DNA of 64,000 nucleotides. It comes from Pseudonocardiales bacterium. GTDB lineage: Bacteria > Actinomycetota > Actinomycetes > Mycobacteriales > Pseudonocardiaceae. The notes beneath the pieces are model-generated. The model did not search any database. It was not told where the DNA came from and was given only the letters and a program-made list of their open reading frames with translations. Position numbers and translations under genes: made by a program. This document shows, one piece after another, positions 56,777 through 64,000 of this stretch. Every line of letters begins with the position of its first letter. Position 1 is the stretch's first letter. Where the stretch lies: positions 372,001-436,000 of the forward strand of contig JAHEXI010000002.1 in NCBI GenBank assembly GCA_023252195.1, read 5' to 3'.

Positions 56777-57349
56777 ATCACCGTCGAGACACGCATCAAT
56801 GATCGCATCCGCGTTCCTGAGGTTAGGTTGGTTGGTCCGAATGGCGAGCAGGTCGGCATCGTCCGCATCGAGGACGCGCTGCGGCTAGCTCAGGAAGCGG
56901 ACCTTGACCTGGTCGAGGTTGCTGCACAGGCCCGCCCACCGGTCTGCAAGCTCATGGACTTCGGCAAGTTCAAATATGAGACTGCGCAGAAGGCCCGTGA
57001 GTCCCGCCGCAACCAGCAGATGACGGTCATCAAAGAACAAAAGCTTCGCCCAAAGATCGACGCGCACGACTACGAGACGAAGAAGCGCCATGTTGTGCGG
57101 TTCCTCGACGCGGGGCACAAAGTGAAAGTCACCATCATGTTCCGCGGTCGCGAACAGTCCCGGCCCGAGCTGGGTTTTCGGCTGTTGCAGCGGTTGTCCA
57201 ATGACGTCGCGGAACTTGGCTTCGTGGAGACCTCCGCCAAGCAGGACGGCCGGAACATGACGATGGTGCTGGCTCCGCACCGTAATAAGCCAAAGGGAGT
57301 CAAGGACGATCGGACTTCGACTGAGCCGGTGGAGCAGCCAGCGGAGTAG
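56777..57349 (+). CDS. infC: Translation initiation factor IF-3, rare ATC start
   Basis: IF-3 of 190 residues. The N-domain starts [19 protein letters not shown], continuing [20 protein letters not shown]; the C-domain has [40 protein letters not shown] and [19 protein letters not shown]. The start is set at ATC 56777, after a strong GAGGAGG site and matching the position of other IF-3 starts (which are famously non-ATG). An upstream in-frame ATG (56690) would add 29 unconserved residues and has its Shine-Dalgarno buried in a hairpin one base away. Confidence 0.9.
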   Translation: MTVETRINDRIRVPEVRLVGPNGEQVGIVRIEDALRLAQEADLDLVEVAAQARPPVCKLMDFGKFKYETAQKARESRRNQQMTVIKEQKLRPKIDAHDYETKKRHVVRFLDAGHKVKVTIMFRGREQSRPELGFRLLQRLSNDVAELGFVETSAKQDGRNMTMVLAPHRNKPKGVKDDRTSTEPVEQPAE

Positions 57350-57442
57350 CGGCCTTATAGCGACAGTGCAGGACACTGGGTGGCCCGGCTGGGCCACCGC
57401 ATTGACCGCCGCCCTAACTCAGGGCGCAGGACGAGGACGGAC

Positions 57443-57637
57443 ATGCCGAAGAACAAGACCCACCGGGGCACCGCGAAGCGCGTGAAAGTCTCCGCTACCG
57501 GCAAGTTGCTGCGCCAGCGTGCCGGCAAGCGCCACCTGCTGGAGAAGAAATCCTCCAGGGTCACCCGTCGACTGGACGGAGTAGTCGAAGTGGCCAAGCA
57601 GGACGCCAAGCGAATCCGCAGGCTGCTCGGTCTCTGA
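57443..57637 (+). CDS. rpmI: 50S ribosomal protein L35
   Basis: A 64-residue ribosomal protein starting [20 protein letters not shown], with [10 protein letters not shown]-type core ([20 protein letters not shown]). ATG 57443 is chosen since the canonical start is MPK; an in-frame upstream ATG at 57380 has no similarity. It lies between infC and rplT as in nearly all bacteria. Confidence 0.95.
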   Translation: MPKNKTHRGTAKRVKVSATGKLLRQRAGKRHLLEKKSSRVTRRLDGVVEVAKQDAKRIRRLLGL

Positions 57638-57707
57638 CCCGGCTCACCCGACCTTGACTGAAGACCTGGGCGGCTAATCCCGCCCCCGAGACCGACAGGA
57701 CGAACCA

Positions 57708-58115
57708 GTGGCACGCGTCAAGCGAGCGGTCAATGCTCAAAAGAAGCGCCGCACCACTCTGGAGGCCGCCAGCGGCTACCGCGGCCAGCGCTCCCGGCTG
57801 TACCGCAAGGCCAAGGAGCAAATCCTCCACTCGATGCAGTACGCCTACCGCGACCGACGGGCCCGCAAAGGTGACTTCCGGCAGCTCTGGATCACCCGGA
57901 TCAACGCCGCGGCGCGGCAGAACGGGATGACCTACAACCGGCTCATCCAGGGACTGCGCCTTGCCGAGGTGGAAGTGGACCGCAAGAACCTCGCCGAGCT
58001 CGCCGTCTCCGACGCCACCGCGTTCACCGCGCTGGTGAAGATCGCCAAGGCCCACCTGCCGGTTAGCCGGGGAGCCAGCGCTCCGGCGTCCCAGGACGGC
58101 GACGCCGCCGCCTGA
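57708..58115 (+). CDS. rplT: 50S ribosomal protein L20
   Basis: A 135-residue ribosomal protein: [20 protein letters not shown], then [20 protein letters not shown] and [20 protein letters not shown] at the N-terminal and middle, ending with a short extra Ser/Ala/Asp tail of about 12 residues. Starts at GTG 57708. Binds 23S rRNA early in assembly, and in other bacteria represses its own operon. Confidence 0.96.
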   Translation: MARVKRAVNAQKKRRTTLEAASGYRGQRSRLYRKAKEQILHSMQYAYRDRRARKGDFRQLWITRINAAARQNGMTYNRLIQGLRLAEVEVDRKNLAELAVSDATAFTALVKIAKAHLPVSRGASAPASQDGDAAA

Positions 58116-58135
58116 GCGCAGCGGCCGGCCACAAC

Positions 58136-58987
58136 GTGAACGCCCTGGCCCAGCCGGACGCTCCCTACACCGAGCGGACCCCGCGGGTGGTCGCCGCGCG
58201 CGGACTGCTCCGGCGGCGGGATCGGGAGCGCGCCGGGCGGTTCCTCGTCGAGGGCTCCCAAGCCGTGCGGGAGGCGCTGCGCTACGGTTCGGTGCTGGAA
58301 CTATTCCTCACCGAACGTGCCGCTACCCGGCATCCTGAGCTGCGGGCGGCTCGCGGCGTCCGGGTATCGCTGATCACTGACCGGGCCGCCGCCGGCCTGT
58401 CCGAGACCGCAACCCCGCAGGGCATCGTGGCAGTCTGCGCCGCGCTCGGGCAGCCTGCGGCCGACGCGCTGCGCGCCGCCCAGCTGGCCGCGGTCTTGGT
58501 TGCTGTCGCTGACCCGGGCAATGCCGGCACGGTCATCCGGGTGGCCGACGCTGCCGGGGCCGGTGCGGTCGTGTTCGCCGGGGACGCCGTCGACCCGCAC
58601 AACGGCAAGTGCGTCCGGGCCTCCACCGGCAGCGTCTTCCACGTCGCGCTGGGTATGGAGCCTGATCCGCAGCGGGCCATCGCGGCCTGCCGGCAGGCCG
58701 GGCTGCAGGTGCTGGCGGCCGATGCCGGCACGGGCCGCGACCTCGACGACGTGGTCGACGCCGGAACCTTGGCGGTGCCCACCGCGTGGCTGTTCGGCAA
58801 CGAGGCGCACGGGCTGGACCGCGAGTTGCTCGCCGCCGCTGACCACGCCGTCGCAATCCCGTTGCACGGGCGCGCGGAAAGCCTCAACCTCGCCACCGCG
58901 GCGGCGGTCTGCCTGTACGCCAGCGCGCGGGCGCACCGTCGGCAGCCTGGCCCCGGGGGCGATCACCTAAGATCGGATCAGAACTGA
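58136..58987 (+). CDS. SPOUT/TrmH-family RNA 2'-O-methyltransferase
   Basis: A 283-residue RNA methyltransferase: an N-terminal RNA-binding part (ARGLLRRRDRERAGRFLVEG) followed by the SPOUT knot with VADPGNAGTVIRVADAAGAG, KCVRASTGSVFHVAL, LFGNEAHGLDREL and PLHGRAESLNLATAAAVCL. These are motifs 1-3 of the TrmH/SpoU group. The location after rplT is conserved in actinobacteria, where the family includes TsnR, a 23S rRNA methyltransferase conferring thiostrepton resistance. Its rRNA target is not readable. Start GTG 58136. Confidence 0.88.
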   Translation: MNALAQPDAPYTERTPRVVAARGLLRRRDRERAGRFLVEGSQAVREALRYGSVLELFLTERAATRHPELRAARGVRVSLITDRAAAGLSETATPQGIVAVCAALGQPAADALRAAQLAAVLVAVADPGNAGTVIRVADAAGAGAVVFAGDAVDPHNGKCVRASTGSVFHVALGMEPDPQRAIAACRQAGLQVLAADAGTGRDLDDVVDAGTLAVPTAWLFGNEAHGLDRELLAAADHAVAIPLHGRAESLNLATAAAVCLYASARAHRRQPGPGGDHLRSDQN

Positions 58988-60118
<1,131 letters not shown>

Positions 60119-60123
60119 GGGCA

Positions 60124-62607
60124 GTGCGCGTTCCCGTTTCCTGGCTGCGTGATCACGTTGCGCTGCCCGAGGGTAGTGCCACTCCCACCGTGGCCCAGAT
60201 CGCTGACGCCTTCGTGCGGGCTGGTCTGGAGGTCGAGGCGGTGCACCAACTCGGCCCGGTCAGCGGGCCGCTCGTGGTGGGCCGGGTGCTGGAGATCGAG
60301 GAGCTGACCGGTTTCGCCAAACCCATCCGGTACTGCCTCGTCGACGATGACGAGTCGGCGCCGCGCGGGGTCATCTGCGGCGCCACCAACTTCGCTGTGG
60401 GCGACCTGGTGGTGCTGGCGCGCCCCGGCACAGTGCTACCAGGGGATTTCGCGATCGCGGCGCGGACCGCCTACGGCCGGACCTCGGACGGGATGATCTG
60501 TTCGGCCGCCGAGCTGCGGCTCGGCGACGACCACACCGGGATCATCGTGCTGACCGCCGATGCCGCCGTTCCCGGGGACAGCGCCGTTGAGGTGCTCGGC
60601 CTCGATGATGCGGTGATCGAGCTGGCGATCACGCCGGATCGTGGCTACTGCTTGTCGGCGCGCGGGCTGGCCCGGGAGCTGGCCATCGCGTTCGACGTTG
60701 ACTACGTCGATCCCGGACTGCGGGAGGTACCGCAGACTCACGCTGCGGCGTGGCCGGTGCGGATTGAGGATGAGCGGGGCTGTCACCGGTTCCTAGTCCG
60801 TCAGGTGTCGGGGCTGGACCCCGCCGCCGAGTCACCCTGGTGGATGCGCCGGCGGTTGCAGCTGGCCGGGATGCGGCCGATCTCGCTGGCCGTGGACGTC
60901 ACCAACTACGTGATGCTCGAGCTCGGACAGCCGATGCACGCCTTCGACGCCACGAAACTCGACGGCGACCTGGTCGTTCGCCGGGCCGCCGAGGGGGAGA
61001 AGCTGACCACGCTGGACGGTGTCTGCCGGGAACTGGATCCGGACGACATGGTGATCTGCGACAGCACGGGACCGGTGTCACTGGCCGCGGTGATGGGCGG
61101 GGAGAGCACCGAAATCGGCCCGCAGACCACCAGCCTGCTGCTGGAGGCGGCGATCTGGGACCCGGCCTCGGTCGCCCGCGCGGCCCGCCGGCACAAGTTG
61201 CCCAGTGAGGCGGCCCGGCGTTTCGAGCGCGGGGTGGATCCTGCTCTGCCGCCAGTCGCCGCCGAGCTCGCCGCGACGTTGCTGACCCGCTACGGCGGTG
61301 GGGAGATCCTGTCGGGGCGCACCGACGTGGGTGCCCGTTCGGGGCAGCTGTCGGTGGTGATGCCGATCGACCTGCCAGATCGGGTCGCCGGACGAACCTA
61401 CGCGCGCGGCGCGACGGTCCACCGGCTATCTCAGATCGGCTGCGCCGTGCAGGTGGGCGGTGCGGACGCCACTACCACAGTGACCGTGGCCCCGCCGTCC
61501 TGGCGCCCAGATCTGACCCAGCCCGCCGATCTCGTCGAGGAGGTACTAAGGCTGGAGGGTTACGACACCATCCCATCCGAACTCCCCCCGGCGCCGCCCG
61601 GACGCGGGCTCACCGCCACCCAGCGCCGTCGGCGGACGATCTCCCGGGCACTGGCCGGGGCAGGGTACGTGGAGGTGCTGCCCAGCCCGTTCGTTTCGGC
61701 CAGCACTTGGGACGCGTTCGGTCTTCCCGAGGGTGATCCACGGCGCCACACCGTCGCGTTGCTCAATCCGTTGGAATCCGATCGCGACCAGCTGGCCACC
61801 ACGCTGCTGCCCGGTCTGCTCGAGGCCCTGATTCGCAACGTCGCCCGGGGACAGCGCGAGGTGGCGCTCTACGGAATGGCCCAGGTTGTGCAACCGCACG
61901 CCAACGCCGCTGCGATGCCGGACCCAGGGGTGCTTGGCAGGCCCAGCGACGCTGAGGTCGCCGCGCTGATCGGTGCGCTACCCGGGCAACCGCTGCACGT
62001 CGGTACCGTGCTCGCGGGGCAGTGGGAGCGCTCCGGCTGGTGGGGGCCTGGCCGCCCGGTGACTTGGGCCGACGCGGTGCAGGCCGCGCGCCTGGTCGGG
62101 CACGCTGCCGGTGTCGAGCTTGCCGTGCGCGCCGTCGCGATGCCGCCGTGGCATCCCGGCCGATGCGCGCAGCTGCAGGTCGACGGTCAGCCGGTGGGTT
62201 TCGCTGGCGAGTTGCACCCCGCCGTAGTGGACGCGCTGGGCTTGCCGCCGCGGACCTGTGCGATGGAGCTGGATCTCGACGGGTTACCGCTGACCGACCG
62301 GCACCCCGCGCCGGTGGTGTCGCCCTACCCGCCGGTGCTGCAAGACGTCGCGCTCGTGGTGGACGCCACGGTGCCGGCCGCCGAGCTGACCGCCACGCTG
62401 CGCCGGGGTGCCGGCGAGCTGCTGGAGGACGTGCGCCTGTTCGACGTCTATACCGGCGACCAGATCGGTGCGGGCAAGCGATCCCTGGCCTTCGCGCTGC
62501 GGTTCCGCGCCCCCGACCGCACCCTCACCGCCGCCGAAGCCACCGCCGCCCGCGACGCAGCGGTCACCGCCGCCATCCAAACCCACCACGCCACCCTTCG
62601 CTCGTAA
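60124..62607 (+). CDS. pheT: Phenylalanine--tRNA ligase beta subunit
   Basis: An 827-residue subunit: N-terminal RVPVSWLRDHVALP, a tRNA-binding OB domain (VGRVLEIEELTGFAKPIRYC), the B3/B4 editing region (RPISLAVDVTNYVMLELGQP), B5 (ARRHKLPSEAARRFERGVDP), the catalytic-like domain, and a ferredoxin-fold anticodon-binding domain at the C-terminus (PYPPVLQDVALVVDATVPAA). GTG start 60124 is only 5 bases after pheS. The stop TAA at 62605 is the left end of a 30-bp palindrome. Confidence 0.96.
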   Translation: MRVPVSWLRDHVALPEGSATPTVAQIADAFVRAGLEVEAVHQLGPVSGPLVVGRVLEIEELTGFAKPIRYCLVDDDESAPRGVICGATNFAVGDLVVLARPGTVLPGDFAIAARTAYGRTSDGMICSAAELRLGDDHTGIIVLTADAAVPGDSAVEVLGLDDAVIELAITPDRGYCLSARGLARELAIAFDVDYVDPGLREVPQTHAAAWPVRIEDERGCHRFLVRQVSGLDPAAESPWWMRRRLQLAGMRPISLAVDVTNYVMLELGQPMHAFDATKLDGDLVVRRAAEGEKLTTLDGVCRELDPDDMVICDSTGPVSLAAVMGGESTEIGPQTTSLLLEAAIWDPASVARAARRHKLPSEAARRFERGVDPALPPVAAELAATLLTRYGGGEILSGRTDVGARSGQLSVVMPIDLPDRVAGRTYARGATVHRLSQIGCAVQVGGADATTTVTVAPPSWRPDLTQPADLVEEVLRLEGYDTIPSELPPAPPGRGLTATQRRRRTISRALAGAGYVEVLPSPFVSASTWDAFGLPEGDPRRHTVALLNPLESDRDQLATTLLPGLLEALIRNVARGQREVALYGMAQVVQPHANAAAMPDPGVLGRPSDAEVAALIGALPGQPLHVGTVLAGQWERSGWWGPGRPVTWADAVQAARLVGHAAGVELAVRAVAMPPWHPGRCAQLQVDGQPVGFAGELHPAVVDALGLPPRTCAMELDLDGLPLTDRHPAPVVSPYPPVLQDVALVVDATVPAAELTATLRRGAGELLEDVRLFDVYTGDQIGAGKRSLAFALRFRAPDRTLTAAEATAARDAAVTAAIQTHHATLRS

Positions 62608-62676
62608 TCGCGTTCTGGATCCAGAACGCGATTATCTATGCCCGAATAACCGCGTTCTGCATCCAGATTGCGCGTG
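62605..62676. repeat. Perfect 30-bp palindrome and a degenerate second copy after pheT
   Basis: TAATCGCGTTCTGGATCCAGAACGCGATTA would be the whole palindrome: it runs from 62605 to 62634, with a central GGATCC and 15-bp half-sites, and its first three bases are the pheT stop codon. A degenerate copy at about 62651-62676 shares CGCGTTCTG and ATCCAGA and starts 42 bases after the core of the first. No T-run follows, so it may serve as operator, terminator-like hairpin or dispersed repeat. Confidence 0.85.
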
Positions 62677-62688
62677 ACGCCTGCACGG

Positions 62689-63755
<1,067 letters not shown>

Positions 63756-63771
63756 CAGGGAGGACACTGCG

Positions 63772-64000
63772 ATGAGCGTCACTGCAGCCGGCGGGTTCCG
63801 GGCAGCGGGGGTCGCCGCCGGAATCAAGGCCAGTGGTGGGCTGGATTTGGCACTGGTGGTCAATGACGGACCGGCCGCAGCGGCCGCCGGGGTGTTCACC
63901 CGCAACCAGGTCAAGGCGGCGCCGGTGCTGTGGTCGGCACAGGTTCTCACCGAGCGGCGGCTGCGCGCGGTGGTACTGAACGCCGGCGGAGCCAACGCCT
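63772..64000 (+). CDS. argJ: Glutamate N-acetyltransferase/amino-acid acetyltransferase ArgJ (cut by window edge)
   Basis: The first about 76 residues of ArgJ (GGFRAAGVAAGIKASGGLDL, GVFTRNQVKAAPVLWSAQVL, VVLNAGGANA) are present; the catalytic Thr cleavage site lies beyond the window. ATG 63772 follows a good ribosome site (GGGAGGA), 16 bases after argC. ArgJ recycles the acetyl group between N-acetylornithine and glutamate, completing the cyclic arginine route; argC and argJ are co-transcribed. Confidence 0.92.
   Translation, partial: MSVTAAGGFRAAGVAAGIKASGGLDLALVVNDGPAAAAAGVFTRNQVKAAPVLWSAQVLTERRLRAVVLNAGGANA

Overview
The window is high-GC DNA (roughly two thirds or more G+C by eye, GTG starts very common) from an actinobacterium, most likely Pseudonocardiales or a close relative of the mycolata. 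The evidence is a complete actinobacterial division and cell-wall (dcw) cluster with sepF, yggT and wag31/divIVA downstream of ftsZ, a ClgR gene beside a PspA-type gene, a class II ileS T-box, an IdeR/DtxR-type iron box, and a meso-diaminopimelate specificity motif (DNPR) in MurE. Gene order resembles that of Mycobacterium tuberculosis around rimO/pgsA/clgR/35kd_ag, mraZ to wag31, ileS/lspA/rluD and uvrA/infC/pheST/argCJ, but those segments are joined differently here. I saw no insertion sequence, prophage, CRISPR array, tRNA or rRNA. The accessory element with the clearest hallmarks is a small RelE/Phd-type toxin-antitoxin pair.

Layout. 1-3.5 kb: two divergent alpha-glucan enzymes (a cut-off glycogen-debranching-type protein and a GH63/MGH1-type glycosidase). 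3.5-7 kb: rimO, pgsA, clgR with a ClgR-type operator, and pspA. 7-10.5 kb: an orphan ParA-type ATPase on the minus strand, a methyltransferase, dinB and a DUF3040 membrane protein. 10.5-15.1 kb, minus strand: moxR, a DUF58 protein and a TgpA-like transglutaminase, in one operon. 15.6-36 kb: the dcw cluster mraZ-rsmH-ftsL-ftsI-murE-murF-mraY-murD-ftsW-murG-murC-ftsQ, then ftsZ-pgeF-yggS-sepF-yggT-wag31 and a membrane protein. Most junctions are 4-base start/stop overlaps, so the peptidoglycan precursor enzymes and divisome proteins are translationally coupled. 36-43.9 kb: T-box-controlled ileS, a methyltransferase whose start contains a 23-bp perfect hairpin, a cation/proton antiporter, lspA, an rluD-type synthase and an unknown membrane-anchored protein. 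44-52.7 kb, more variable: a repeat-bearing gap, a divergent iron-boxed pair (DUF2470 protein and MFS exporter), an RCK-type channel-like protein without a canonical filter, a MaoC hydratase with a class III CoA-transferase, a stand-alone PASTA protein and an MBL-fold hydrolase. 52.8-64 kb: uvrA, the toxin-antitoxin pair, a structured leader and infC-rpmI-rplT, an rRNA methyltransferase, pheST, a palindromic spacer, and argC-argJ under an ARG-box promoter (argJ is cut by the window edge).

Most of the window is conserved core genome. The least-explained signals are in non-coding DNA: a five-copy repeat at about 12.5-base spacing upstream of infC, three separate pairs of short repeats with a 41-42 base period in intergenic gaps, the 23-bp inverted repeat inside a methyltransferase gene, and a 30-bp perfect palindrome that starts at the pheT stop codon.
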